Assembly: GCA_040386075.1 (NCBI GenBank)
Contig: JAZKGE010000007.1
Span: 1 to 64,000, forward strand
Source: UBA4416 sp040386075
GTDB lineage: Bacteria > Bacteroidota > Bacteroidia > B-17B0 > Aurantibacillaceae
DNA length: 64,000 bases
Direction: 5' to 3'
The position numbers and the translations under genes are program-made. This document shows positions 23,671 through 32,104 of this stretch, one piece after another (positions within the stretch are counted from its first letter, which is position 1; every line of letters starts with the position of its first letter). The notes under the pieces were generated by a model. It saw nothing but the letters and a program-made list of their open reading frames with translations. It was not told the DNA's origin and ran no database searches.

Positions 23671-23786
23671 CCTCAAACTGAGGAAATTTTTCCGCAATTA
23701 ACCTTATAAACCGCCTGTAATCTATAGTATTTTGGTATTGGTATTCTATTTGTTCTTACATAATATAACCACTAAAAATTAATATT

Positions 23787-24236
23787 ATGGAAACTGAAAA
23801 GATAGACGCCATTAATTCCGTGATCGTGATCAATCACGACCGTGAAGAAGGCTATAAAAGAGCATCAGAAGATGTGAAAGATGAAGAATTAAAACGCTTA
23901 TTCTTACAATTCAGTAATGAAAGTGCTCGTTTTTCCGAAGAATTAAGACGATTTGTCCCTAATTCAGAAGAACCTGAAAGAGACGAAACAAAAAATACCG
24001 GCAAATTACACCGTTTATGGATGGACCTTAAAGCTGCAGTTACAGGTAACGAACGCGGCGTTATTTTATCCTCTTGTGAATTTGGAGAAGATCATGCGAA
24101 AAAAACATACGATGAAGCGTTAGCTCATCCCGAAGAATTACCATTAGGAGCACATGAAGTATTGACCAAACATAAAGCGGCTATTCAAAAAAGTCACGAT
24201 ATTATTAAATCGTTAAGAGACGCCGAGAAAAAATAG
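23787..24236 (+). CDS. PA2169 family four-helix-bundle protein (DUF2383)
   Basis: 149 aa, almost entirely helical. The spacing of Asp/Glu/His (E-x-x-D-A-I-N-S-V-I-V-I-N-H-D-R-E-E-G-Y, F-G-E-D-H-A-K-K-T-Y-D-E-A-L) is typical of the ferritin-like DUF2383/PA2169 family, whose members are often stress-associated. No signal peptide. It stands alone between two terminators and next to a response-regulator gene; the function of the family is unknown. Confidence 0.82.
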   Translation: METEKIDAINSVIVINHDREEGYKRASEDVKDEELKRLFLQFSNESARFSEELRRFVPNSEEPERDETKNTGKLHRLWMDLKAAVTGNERGVILSSCEFGEDHAKKTYDEALAHPEELPLGAHEVLTKHKAAIQKSHDIIKSLRDAEKK

Positions 24237-24301
24237 TAAAGTCTAAAAGCAATTTTGACTCGTGCAGAAAACCGTAAGAAATGATTTTCTTACAAACAAA
24301 A

Positions 24302-24321
24302 AAGCCTCCCAATCGGGAGAC
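24302..24321 (+). terminator. Intrinsic terminator after the PA2169-family gene
   Basis: agcctccc-aatc-gggagact followed by TTTTT; an 8-bp stem with one mismatch. Preceded by an A-run, so it may work in both directions. Confidence 0.85.
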
Positions 24322-24373
24322 TTTTTTGATATTAAACTAAATAAATAAACATAAACCAACAAAAACAACGACT

Positions 24374-24757
24374 ATGAACGACAAAGCACACACCGTATTG
24401 GTAATTGAAGACGAAGATTTTATCTCAACGATGGTTTCCCGATCATTAAAGGATGAAGGTCATAATGTAATTATTGCGAGCGATTATAAAAGCTCTATTG
24501 TTATTTTGGATACCGAAGCTATTGATCTGGTGATATCAGATGTTATGCTGCCGTTCACAGGAGGATTGGATATGGTAGATTATGTGAGAAATCATAAACA
24601 CATTTCTAAAACACCGATCATATTAGTAACAGGCATGGACAAGGATGTATTAGCTGCCAGTTCAGTTAAAGCAAACTTTATTATGTCAAAACCATTTGAG
24701 ATGATCGAATTAATGGATAAAGTAAATGAATTGTTAGGCGTTGAACAGGACGTTTAA
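24374..24757 (+). CDS. Single-domain response regulator (CheY-like)
   Basis: 127 aa consisting only of a receiver domain. The acidic pocket is E12-D13-E14, the phospho-acceptor is Asp56 (V-I-S-D-V-M-L-P), the conserved Thr is in I-I-L-V-T-G and the Lys in M-S-K-P-F. There is no DNA-binding output, so it probably works by protein-protein interaction or as a phosphorelay intermediate. No histidine kinase is encoded nearby. Flanked by strong terminators, thus monocistronic. Confidence 0.9.
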   Translation: MNDKAHTVLVIEDEDFISTMVSRSLKDEGHNVIIASDYKSSIVILDTEAIDLVISDVMLPFTGGLDMVDYVRNHKHISKTPIILVTGMDKDVLAASSVKANFIMSKPFEMIELMDKVNELLGVEQDV

Positions 24758-24775
24758 AATTCAACACATATATTT

Positions 24776-24803
24776 AAAACGCCGGGCAACAGTCCGGCGT
24801 TTT
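24776..24803 (+). terminator. Intrinsic terminator after the response regulator
   Basis: AAAACGCCGG-gcaacagt-CCGGCGTTTT is a perfect 10-bp stem ending in a T-run (24800-24803, then gTTTTg). The T-run overlaps the -33 element of the next promoter. Confidence 0.9.
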
Positions 24804-24829
24804 GTTTTGTATTATAAACCGTACATTTG
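24801..24829 (+). promoter_or_regulatory. Promoter of the EamA transporter gene
   Basis: TTTG (24801-24804) and TACATTTG (24822-24829) with 17-nt spacing match the Bacteroidota consensus exactly. The start of transcription would fall within a few nt of the GTG start codon, implying a leaderless mRNA. Confidence 0.55.
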
Positions 24830-24832
24830 TGC

Positions 24833-25726
24833 GTGCTAAAAAACATCAGTAAACATCATTTTCTATTACATCTCATTGTATTTATCTGGGGCTGGTCGCC
24901 TATACTTGGTAAAGGGATCAGTGCCGATGCATTACAATTGGTATGGTTTAGAATAGCCATTACTATTTTCTTAATGGCATTTTATTTAATATATATAAAA
25001 GCTGATCTTCGCATTTCATTAAAAAAGTTGTGGCAACTCACTGCAGTAGGATTTATTATTTGCATACACTGGCTGTGTTTTTATGGAGCCATTAAAGTTT
25101 CTAATGTATCGGTTACTATGGCCGCTTTTAGTACAGGAACTTTATTTACTGCTATCACTGAACCCTTGATCTATAAACGTAAATTTGTATGGTACGAGCT
25201 CATTATTGGTTTAATTATCATTGCGGCCATTTGTTTGATATTTTCGGTTGAAATCAAATACGGGATGGGAATTTTGTTAGGAGTTCTTGCCGCATTCACC
25301 GCTTCCATATTTAGTGTTTTAAATGGTGTGTTGATACAGGATAAAAAAGAACCGATCTCCTCCCCTGTTCTTTCCTTTGTAGAACTCACTATGGCATTAG
25401 TCGGCTTAAGTATTTTTCTGTTATTCAATGGAAGCTTTACAGGAGCGTTCTTTAGTATTAGCGGACAGGATATTGTTCTATTAAGTTTATTAGCGGGTGT
25501 TTGTACGGTTTATCCGTTTATTGCCAGTGTAAATTTGATGAAGCATTTATCACCTTATACGATTAACTTAACAGTTAATTTAGAAGGTGTTTATGGAATT
25601 ATTCTCGCCTGCATTTTATTCCAGGAAAATAAAGATCTATCAATCACTTTTTATGTAGGCTTCGGAATCATCCTGGCCGTTATATTTTTAAATGCTCTGT
25701 TAAAGCAAAGGTTTAGTAAAGGTTAA
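24833..25726 (+). CDS. EamA-family drug/metabolite transporter
   Basis: About 298 aa with ten predicted membrane helices and the internal duplication of the DMT superfamily (two EamA domains, about 8-140 and 155-290). H-L-I-V-F-I-W-G-W-S-P-I-L-G-K opens the first repeat. No ATG is available near the start: I chose GTG at 24833; TTG at 24827 is the only longer option and overlaps the -7 element. Substrate unknown; inner-membrane exporter of small metabolites by family. Followed by a diverged family A repeat. Confidence 0.85.
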   Translation: MLKNISKHHFLLHLIVFIWGWSPILGKGISADALQLVWFRIAITIFLMAFYLIYIKADLRISLKKLWQLTAVGFIICIHWLCFYGAIKVSNVSVTMAAFSTGTLFTAITEPLIYKRKFVWYELIIGLIIIAAICLIFSVEIKYGMGILLGVLAAFTASIFSVLNGVLIQDKKEPISSPVLSFVELTMALVGLSIFLLFNGSFTGAFFSISGQDIVLLSLLAGVCTVYPFIASVNLMKHLSPYTINLTVNLEGVYGIILACILFQENKDLSITFYVGFGIILAVIFLNALLKQRFSKG

Positions 25727-25743
25727 TTCATTGTTGCATAGTT

Positions 25744-25870
25744 GCGTGAGGGACATACCTACCGCAGGCAAGTGCAAGCGAAAATTCTTTTGCCTGTTTT
25801 CTTGCAAAGATTGCGTCCGCCAGTTGGCGCACCGACCTCGTCGCCTCTTTTGCAAAGGCAAGTCGAAATC
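25744..25870. repeat. Diverged family A repeat between EamA and mgtE genes
   Basis: Begins gcgtgagggacatacctacc, continues with gcaagcgaaaattcttttgcctg, and has an inverted-repeat-rich remainder (gcgtccgccagttggcgcac). It matches the 5' end and middle of the copy at 47349-47499. No ORF is supported here. Confidence 0.5.
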
Positions 25871-25912
25871 CATAAAAAAATTCACGAAACACCATTTTAA
25901 ACCATAAAAAGT

Positions 25913-25920
25913 TACCTTTG
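25913..25920 (+). promoter_or_regulatory. -7 element (TACCTTTG) upstream of mgtE
   Basis: An exact TAnnTTTG match 19 nt before the mgtE ATG. The -33 element is not clear (AT-rich, no TTTG at the right distance). Confidence 0.45.
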
Positions 25921-25939
25921 CAACCAGAAAATAAGGTCC

Positions 25940-27295
25940 ATGCAGTTTGAACTGAGTTTAGAATATTTAGAGCAATTAAAAAGTGCTATCTCTCAAAAAG
26001 ATGAAAGTACTATCAAAGCACAGCTGGAAGAGTTGTATGCGGTTGATATTGCCTTAATTTTAGACAGGCTTGCCATTGATGAAGCTAATTACCTGTATGA
26101 TCTTTTAGATGAAGAGCTTGCAGCTGATTGTTTATTGGAAATGGAAGAGGAAAAGCGTGAGGCTTTATTAGCAACCTTCTCTACCAAAGAAATTGCCGAG
26201 CAGTTGGATAATATGGATTCCGATGATGCGGCCGATGTGATCAACGAATTACCGGAAGAGATCCAGGAAGAAGTATTATCGCATATAGAAGATATTGAAC
26301 AGGCCAGCGATATTGCCGACCTGATGAGCTTTGAAGAAGGTACTGCGGGTTCCTTAATGGCAAAGGAGTTGGTAAGTGTATATGCTTATGAAACTGTGAG
26401 TGCCTGCATTGATGAAATAAGAAGACAAACCGAAAATGTAGATGTATTGTATGCCGTGTATGTGGTAGATGATAAAGAGAAGTTGATTGGTATGCTATCG
26501 CTTAAAAAATTAATTGTATCGCACCCTTTAGCGCGGGTGGAAGAAATATTTGATGGTGATATTATCTCTGTTAAAACATCATCTTCCAGCGAAGAAGTTG
26601 CGGAACTGATCCAGAAATACGATTTGGTTGTATTACCTGTTGTTGACCAGCTTGGAAGGTTAGTGGGAAGAATTACCATTGATGATGTAGTTGACGTGAT
26701 GCGAGAAGAAGCTGAAAAAGATATTCAGTTAATGAGCGGTATTACCGATGATGTTGATAGTAATGATAGTTTATGGCGTTTATCAAGGGCTCGGATTCCA
26801 TGGTTATTAGTAGGTATGTGTGGTGGTATCGTAGGTTCACGAATTATTGGCAGCTACGAAGAACAAATTCAGTTACGTCCCGAAATGGCATTTTTTATTC
26901 CGCTAATTGGTGCAACAGGCGGTAACGTTGGTGTTCAGTCATCAGCCATTATCGTTCAGGGACTGGCAAATAATACACTGATCGCTGATAGAATAGCGCC
27001 AAAATTATTAAAAGAATTAGGTGTTGGATTAATTAATGGTTTGATTTGTTCGAGTTTGATATTAGGATACAATTTATTGATCAGCGAGTCATGGGCTTTA
27101 GCGGCTACAGTAAGTGTGGCATTATTCACGGTTATTTTATGTGCATCGTTCCTTGGAACTTTTGTGCCATTGACCATGAACCGTTTCAAAATTAACCCGG
27201 CGTTAGCAACAGGGCCTTTTGTAACAACCCTCAATGATATCATCGGTATCTCGATCTACTTTTTGGTAGGACGTTTGCTTTATTCTGTTTTTTAA
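25940..27295 (+). CDS. mgtE: Magnesium transporter MgtE
   Basis: 451 aa, the usual MgtE length. An N-terminal acidic helical MgtE_N domain (about 1-125, many D-x-x-D/E-E-L and the L-P-E-E-I-Q-E-E-V-L motif) is followed by two CBS domains (about 130-255) and five membrane helices (about 275-450) with the conserved P-L-I-G-A-T-G-G-N-V-G-V-Q-S-S pore segment. It is a Mg2+-gated Mg2+ channel of the inner membrane. An LRR-kinase gene begins 1 nt after the stop. Confidence 0.95.
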   Translation: MQFELSLEYLEQLKSAISQKDESTIKAQLEELYAVDIALILDRLAIDEANYLYDLLDEELAADCLLEMEEEKREALLATFSTKEIAEQLDNMDSDDAADVINELPEEIQEEVLSHIEDIEQASDIADLMSFEEGTAGSLMAKELVSVYAYETVSACIDEIRRQTENVDVLYAVYVVDDKEKLIGMLSLKKLIVSHPLARVEEIFDGDIISVKTSSSSEEVAELIQKYDLVVLPVVDQLGRLVGRITIDDVVDVMREEAEKDIQLMSGITDDVDSNDSLWRLSRARIPWLLVGMCGGIVGSRIIGSYEEQIQLRPEMAFFIPLIGATGGNVGVQSSAIIVQGLANNTLIADRIAPKLLKELGVGLINGLICSSLILGYNLLISESWALAATVSVALFTVILCASFLGTFVPLTMNRFKINPALATGPFVTTLNDIIGISIYFLVGRLLYSVF

Positions 27296-27296
27296 T

Positions 27297-28598
27297 ATGC
27301 AAACGCTTTCGCAACTTCTTTCAGGAGAATTGAAAGGAAGTAAAACACTTAAAATTTCTGCTGAACTAAGAACATTTCCCATCCAAATATTTGATCTGGC
27401 TGATACTTTGGAAATCCTGGATCTATCCAATAATAAATTAGCTCAGCTTCCTGAAAATTTCTCTGATCTCAAAAAATTAAAGATCGCTTTCTTTTCAGAT
27501 AATGATTTTACTGAATTTCCAAAAGTATTAGCTCAATGCCCCAGCTTAACCATGATCGGCTTTAAGTCTAATAAAATAAATTTTATTCCTGAAAATGCTT
27601 TTCCTGTTGATTTGCAATGGCTGATCTTAACCAATAATTATATTGAAGAAATTCCCAAAAGTATCGGGCAATGTTCTAAATTACAAAAGGTAGCGTTTGC
27701 CGGAAATAAACTAAGATCATTACCCATTGAAATGGCGAATTGCAAAAATTTGGAGCTATTAAGAATAGCCGCCAATCAACTCGCTGAATTTCCTCAATGG
27801 TTGTTATCTTTGCCTCGTTTATCGTGGTTGGCTTATTCAGGAAATCCATTCAGTAAAACAATTCCTTTTAAAGATGAATTGCCGGTAATTTCATGGAATG
27901 AATTGCTAGTTAAAGAAATATTAGGTCAAGGTGCCTCGGGTATTATCTCAAAAGCAGTCTGGAATAATACATCAATGCAGAAAGAAGTTGCTGTTAAAAT
28001 ATTTAAAGGTGAAGTAACCAGCGATGGTTTCCCGGAGGATGAAATGAACACTTGTATTGCCGCCGGAGACCATGAAAACCTGGTAAGAGTTATCGGAAAA
28101 ATAAAAGACCATCCTGAGCAAAAAACAGGATTGGTATTAGAATTAATTCCACCATCATTTAAAAACCTGGCTGGTCCGCCGAGCTTTGAAACCTGTACCA
28201 GAGATACTTTTAAAGAAAGTACAACATTTAGTCTTGATGCTATTTTAAAAATCTCAACATCTATTGCAAAGGCTGCTAAACATTTGCATGAAAAAGGTAT
28301 TATGCATGGTGATCTGTATGCCCATAATACGTTATTTGATGAGACAGCGAATACTGTTTTTGGTGATTTTGGGGCAGCAACGATGTATGATCATTCTGAT
28401 CCTAACGCGGATTTATTTAAACGATTAGATGTAAGAGCTTTTGGATGTTTGATGGAGGATCTTTTGAATCAAAATACTGAACCAACAAATTCATTGAAAG
28501 ATTCTTTAATTCAATTAAAAGAATCTTGTATGCAGGACGAGATCTCAAATCGTCCGAATTTTGGAATGATCTATAGTTATTTGAATTCCAAAATATAG
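27297..28598 (+). CDS. Leucine-rich-repeat protein kinase
   Basis: 433 aa, predicted cytosolic. Residues about 30-190 are leucine-rich repeats (I-L-D-L-S-N-N-K-L-A-Q-L-P, L-I-L-T-N-N-Y-I-E-E-I-P, L-L-R-I-A-A-N-Q-L-A-E-F-P). From about 205 follows a eukaryotic-like Ser/Thr kinase fold: G-Q-G-A-S-G-I-I-S-K-A glycine loop, V-A-V-K-I-F lysine, catalytic loop H-G-D-L-Y-A-H-N and D-F-G-A-A-T magnesium loop, so the core looks active despite HGD replacing HRD. It starts 1 nt after mgtE, so the two are co-transcribed; whether the kinase acts on MgtE is unknown. A MITE-like repeat follows. Confidence 0.88.
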   Translation: MQTLSQLLSGELKGSKTLKISAELRTFPIQIFDLADTLEILDLSNNKLAQLPENFSDLKKLKIAFFSDNDFTEFPKVLAQCPSLTMIGFKSNKINFIPENAFPVDLQWLILTNNYIEEIPKSIGQCSKLQKVAFAGNKLRSLPIEMANCKNLELLRIAANQLAEFPQWLLSLPRLSWLAYSGNPFSKTIPFKDELPVISWNELLVKEILGQGASGIISKAVWNNTSMQKEVAVKIFKGEVTSDGFPEDEMNTCIAAGDHENLVRVIGKIKDHPEQKTGLVLELIPPSFKNLAGPPSFETCTRDTFKESTTFSLDAILKISTSIAKAAKHLHEKGIMHGDLYAHNTLFDETANTVFGDFGAATMYDHSDPNADLFKRLDVRAFGCLMEDLLNQNTEPTNSLKDSLIQLKESCMQDEISNRPNFGMIYSYLNSKI

Positions 28599-28602
28599 TT
28601 TT

Positions 28603-28800
28603 ACTTTCTTTGCCTACCATGCAAAGAAAGTAACAAAGAAAAATCACCGCTTCTTAAATTTTCCTTGAAAATCTGAGTTTATTTCCCCTCCCGATTCTGG
28701 AAACTCGGCCTGTGAAAAACAGGCCTCAGACAGCCCAGAATCGTCGCGCAAATCCCTACTGAAAATAAGCTCGATTTTCTTCGTTAAATTTAAGAGGCGG
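28603..28800. repeat. MITE-like nested palindrome
   Basis: A small hairpin (actttctttgc / gcaaagaaagt, 28603-28631) is followed by a long nested palindrome. Outer arms 28647-28661 and 28786-28800 (ccgcttcttaaattt / aaatttaagaggcgg) differ at one base. Inside, gaaaatctgagtttattt pairs with aaataagctcgattttc, gattctgg with ccagaatc, and the centre ggcctgtgaaaaacaggcc is a hairpin. It contains no ORF and looks like a non-autonomous mobile element or structured RNA. Confidence 0.65.
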
Positions 28801-28807
28801 AAGACAC

Positions 28808-30106
28808 CTACTTCCTGAAAGAATTAAATCGTTTGATAGCTACAAGCTGATCATAATAAGTGCCGCGCTGACGATGATAAACATATATCGTATAATCATT
28901 TTCGGTTTCCCAGTGATTTCCTTCAGATAAAGTTTCATCACCACCTTTTTTTTCGTCTTCAAGGTATACATAGGTATAATTGTAGTATCCCTGTTTCACA
29001 TACAGATCACATTCATAACCCATTTTTTTATAGTTATAGGTCATGCGATTAGTTTTATTTAAACGCCATTCTGTAAATTTTCCCAGCACATAAAAATTAC
29101 CGGATGCCTGAGTGCCGTATGGCAGAAAAAAATGGATCCATGCATAATCGGCTTCCAGATCGGCATTAGTAGCCATGTCCTGATTTTTGATTAGATAACC
29201 ACCGTTGAGATCATTATAGAAGCTGTAATTTTTAAATGTACGGATATCGTCTGTCTTTAACTCTAAATGATACTTGTATGAACTATCTCTTGTAATATTA
29301 GCAACTCTTTCGGTATACGTTCTTAATGAGCGGCTATCAAAATATCTGAATTCATTACCACCATTAAAAGTTGATTTATCGTCCAATGAATACGTTAATT
29401 GTCTTGGTTCAACAAAAGTGGGCTTGATGTTATTGACGGCATTGTCCCAACGGTTATTTTGAGTAATGATCACTTTCATATCCGTGAAAGGATTAGTAAG
29501 TTCGTACTGGCTGTTTATGATATTAAAATCAATATGCTGCTTCTCGTATTGTTCATCATTACCTATAGCCTGTCGTACATTAGCCACTACAGTTACTTTA
29601 TCCTCGTAAATCATGAAGCGTTTGGTGATCACAATTTTTTCTTTGTCGTTATCCTCATATACAAAAGCGATGTAATTACCACTTTTTGTGAATTGCATAT
29701 TACTTTGAGGAAATAAAATAGAATAGTGTGTGAATTTTTGAATGGTATTTGCAGAAAAGTCGAAGTTCAGAAAATTAGCTTCGTAAAAACCATTCATGAA
29801 TTCGGAGTTCATTAAATTAGAAGGTTCCCAATTAGCCGTACAGTGCACAAAACTAATGGAATAATTTTTTTTATCTGCTTCCAGATCATCAAAACTCAAT
29901 TCAAGTTTTTCGCTTCCGTTAAATTGAAGAATTGCCGGATTGGCATCAAAGCTGGACTCGTGTAATTGAACTGTTTTGATATATGCTTTATAGGTCCAGT
30001 CTTCGTAACGCATTTGATTATCATTCACATAATCATCCTGCGAAATAAGATTTAACGCGCAGATAAAAAACAGGATAGTGAAATAAACTTTATTTAAGAT
30101 CATCAT
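28808..30106 (-). CDS. DUF5103 domain-containing exported protein
   Basis: 432 aa with a Sec signal peptide (F-T-I-L-F-F-I-C-A-L-N-L-I-S-Q). The mature protein matches the Bacteroidota-specific DUF5103 pattern: M-R-Y-E-D-W-T-Y-K, L-E-L-S-F-D-D-L-E-A-D, Y-x-I-x-F-V-H-C-T-A-N-W-E-P-S, and a C-terminal half with L-N-G-G-Y-L-I-K and T-E-W. Mostly beta-strand, predicted periplasmic or outer-membrane associated; its function is uncharacterised. It is monocistronic on the minus strand, about 60 nt from the DUF2807 gene. Confidence 0.8.
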   Translation of the reverse strand: MMILNKVYFTILFFICALNLISQDDYVNDNQMRYEDWTYKAYIKTVQLHESSFDANPAILQFNGSEKLELSFDDLEADKKNYSISFVHCTANWEPSNLMNSEFMNGFYEANFLNFDFSANTIQKFTHYSILFPQSNMQFTKSGNYIAFVYEDNDKEKIVITKRFMIYEDKVTVVANVRQAIGNDEQYEKQHIDFNIINSQYELTNPFTDMKVIITQNNRWDNAVNNIKPTFVEPRQLTYSLDDKSTFNGGNEFRYFDSRSLRTYTERVANITRDSSYKYHLELKTDDIRTFKNYSFYNDLNGGYLIKNQDMATNADLEADYAWIHFFLPYGTQASGNFYVLGKFTEWRLNKTNRMTYNYKKMGYECDLYVKQGYYNYTYVYLEDEKKGGDETLSEGNHWETENDYTIYVYHRQRGTYYDQLVAIKRFNSFRK

Positions 30107-30167
30107 TGTTGTAACGTAAAAATAGCGATTTTAGTGCTGAGTTAAAGTTAAAAAATGAAAACAAAAT

Positions 30168-30905
30168 TTATTCATGGATCAGATTTCCCTTGCCACTTCC
30201 TGATAGGTTAATTGCGGCAGGATTTCCTCTGTAATAAACATTTCCGGCACGATCAATTGCAATGTCCATTATTCCATTTTCAGGGGCATTAACCTGTGCA
30301 TGACCAATAGATACACTATGCAAATAAATGTAATCTTTGATCTCTAATCCATAGGCATACAAATAATTAGTACCGGTATAGTCGCTTTCAAATCTCTTGG
30401 TTACGCCAGTTAAGTATGTATCACCATTTCCGTGTGCGCTGCATACCACTTTATCAGTATTAAGATCCAAATGAAAATCTCCGGAGTTTTCAGCTCTTAG
30501 TGATATTTCATCCTGGGTTATCGTATTGGTACTTTCTATAACGCCTAAACCACCGTGCTTAATATGTTTGAAATAGGGGGCTGTAACATACACTTTGATC
30601 TTATGTTTGTATCCTCTCACCCAATTACAACGATTGTAATTGAATACGGTCAACGTTTCACCTACAAGCTCTGTCTTTATTAATTTTTGCAGATTGGCGC
30701 CTGCCTCTACCCTCACCTCAAATTCAGGTCCCTGAGTAATATACAAATCCATTTTATCTTTAATGTGAATACAATTAAAACCGCTTACATCCCTGTATAG
30801 TGTATTGGTTGGCCCTGTCGATTTCACACAATCACACATATTTTCTTTTTTACAAGAAAAAATTGCCACAAGACAAACTATGAATATGAACAATTTATGA
30901 CGCAT
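30168..30905 (-). CDS. DUF2807 (head GIN domain) lipoprotein
   Basis: 245 aa from the ATG at 30905, which yields a lipoprotein signal with lipobox A-I-F-S-C; the longer start at 30953 buries it. The body is a right-handed beta-helix-like repeat (F-N-C-I-H-I-K-D-K-M-D-L-Y-I-T-Q-G, V-E-A-G-A-N-L-Q-K-L-I, L-R-A-E-N-S-G-D-F-H-L-D-L, G-N-G-D-T-Y-L-T-G), the DUF2807/head-GIN pattern. Predicted envelope-anchored adhesin-like protein; function unknown. It overlaps the end of the acyloxyacyl-hydrolase-like gene by 11 nt, so they form an operon. Confidence 0.8.
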   Translation of the reverse strand: MRHKLFIFIVCLVAIFSCKKENMCDCVKSTGPTNTLYRDVSGFNCIHIKDKMDLYITQGPEFEVRVEAGANLQKLIKTELVGETLTVFNYNRCNWVRGYKHKIKVYVTAPYFKHIKHGGLGVIESTNTITQDEISLRAENSGDFHLDLNTDKVVCSAHGNGDTYLTGVTKRFESDYTGTNYLYAYGLEIKDYIYLHSVSIGHAQVNAPENGIMDIAIDRAGNVYYRGNPAAINLSGSGKGNLIHE

Positions 30906-32022
30906 GTACTTTTTTCTTTTTAATGCTAAATCTATACCCGATACCATAATCAAAATGTGCTGCTACTGCCCAATGCGATTTCATGGTAAAATTGATCATT
31001 AAGCCATTTTTACAAAAGTATCTAATTCCTATCCTGTGAAAAATTGGTCCATCTTCTTTTGGTTTGGAAACAGCGTAATATCCCATTTCGATCGGAAAAC
31101 TAATTTGCCCCACATTATAGGCATAGCAAACTTTGGCCCCCAACTGTAAAACATCCTTCTTCCCATTGGCCGGATGTCCTGATGTTTCCAAATGGTACTC
31201 GTTTTGAGTATCATAACATACATCCACACCAGCTCCCCATTTATGCGTATTTCGCACATTGTAATAATAATTCACACCAAAGGTATTAGCAAAATATTTT
31301 GGTCCGCCCGGAGGCTCGTGTTCATTGGTGCCAATGGCATCCCAAACCAGAATCTCATGTTTACTGTTCCATACAGATGCAGAGTCAATCAGATCTGATT
31401 TAAGCACTTCGCCATTTAATTTATAGGTCAATCCAAGGTTTAAAGACACCACATTTAAGCCTAAGTTAGGTACCTGAGTTCTGCCATTAGATGCATGAGC
31501 AAAAGATAATCCGGGCTCTAACCTGAACTTATTACTCAGGTTTAAATGCCATAATACTTTCCATTGTACAAATGTGTTCCAATGGCTTGCAATAGCAATA
31601 TTCTTTGGATTATTATCTATATCAAATTTTTTGGTGAGATAAGATACTCCCCAACATATACGTAACACCGGTCTGCTGGCTCTTACCTTTTTGTTCAAAG
31701 GAATTTCAATATAAGGAGAAAGTGCGTAACAATAGCCCAGTTGTTTTGGGTTGGCAAAATCAATGAAATTAAATGATAAACCCACTTCGGGGAAATTATT
31801 TTCACGGTGCCAGCGTTTGCTGCCCGTGGTTGGTTTCACAAAATCTACCTCAATACCAGGAATATAACCTTTTACCAAGTTACCAATAGTACTTTTATGT
31901 TCAAAAACAAAGCCATAAGTAGGCGCTACTTTTATATAAAAATCCTTAGTCCCTGTCATTTGTTTTTGGGCAAAACCAAAAAATGAAACAAACAAGCAAA
32001 AATATGTAACGAATTTCACCAA
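30895..32022 (-). CDS. Acyloxyacyl hydrolase / PagL-like outer-membrane protein
   Basis: 375 aa with a signal peptide (Y-F-C-L-F-V-S-F-F-G-F-A-Q). The barrel contains the PagL-type catalytic pattern H-A-S-N-G (within F-A-H-A-S-N-G-R-T), followed by N-L-G-L-N-V-V-S-L-N-L-G-L, the hallmark of the acyloxyacyl hydrolase family that removes an acyl chain from lipid A. The protein is much longer than Pseudomonas PagL, as is usual in Bacteroidota. Outer-membrane location and LPS modification are family-based inference. Confidence 0.75.
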   Translation of the reverse strand: MVKFVTYFCLFVSFFGFAQKQMTGTKDFYIKVAPTYGFVFEHKSTIGNLVKGYIPGIEVDFVKPTTGSKRWHRENNFPEVGLSFNFIDFANPKQLGYCYALSPYIEIPLNKKVRASRPVLRICWGVSYLTKKFDIDNNPKNIAIASHWNTFVQWKVLWHLNLSNKFRLEPGLSFAHASNGRTQVPNLGLNVVSLNLGLTYKLNGEVLKSDLIDSASVWNSKHEILVWDAIGTNEHEPPGGPKYFANTFGVNYYYNVRNTHKWGAGVDVCYDTQNEYHLETSGHPANGKKDVLQLGAKVCYAYNVGQISFPIEMGYYAVSKPKEDGPIFHRIGIRYFCKNGLMINFTMKSHWAVAAHFDYGIGYRFSIKKKKVHAS

Positions 32023-32048
32023 AATAAGTCCCGAATTTAATCATAGAT

Positions 32049-32081
32049 TTTGAATTTCTACACAAATAAACCCTAAATTAG
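32049..32081 (+). promoter_or_regulatory. Possible promoter of the leucine dehydrogenase gene
   Basis: TTTG at 32049-32052 and TAAATTAG at 32074-32081 (one mismatch to TAnnTTTG), spacing 21 nt. The distance to the ATG at 32105 is normal. Confidence 0.35.
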
Positions 32082-32104
32082 CGGCGAATTTAAACCACTC
32101 CATC

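Noticed and set aside
25744..25870. CRISPR-like or tRNA-like structure in the inverted repeats
   Set aside because: No regularly spaced direct repeats and no cloverleaf with a T-loop GTTCGAATC; the pattern fits a diverged family A repeat.
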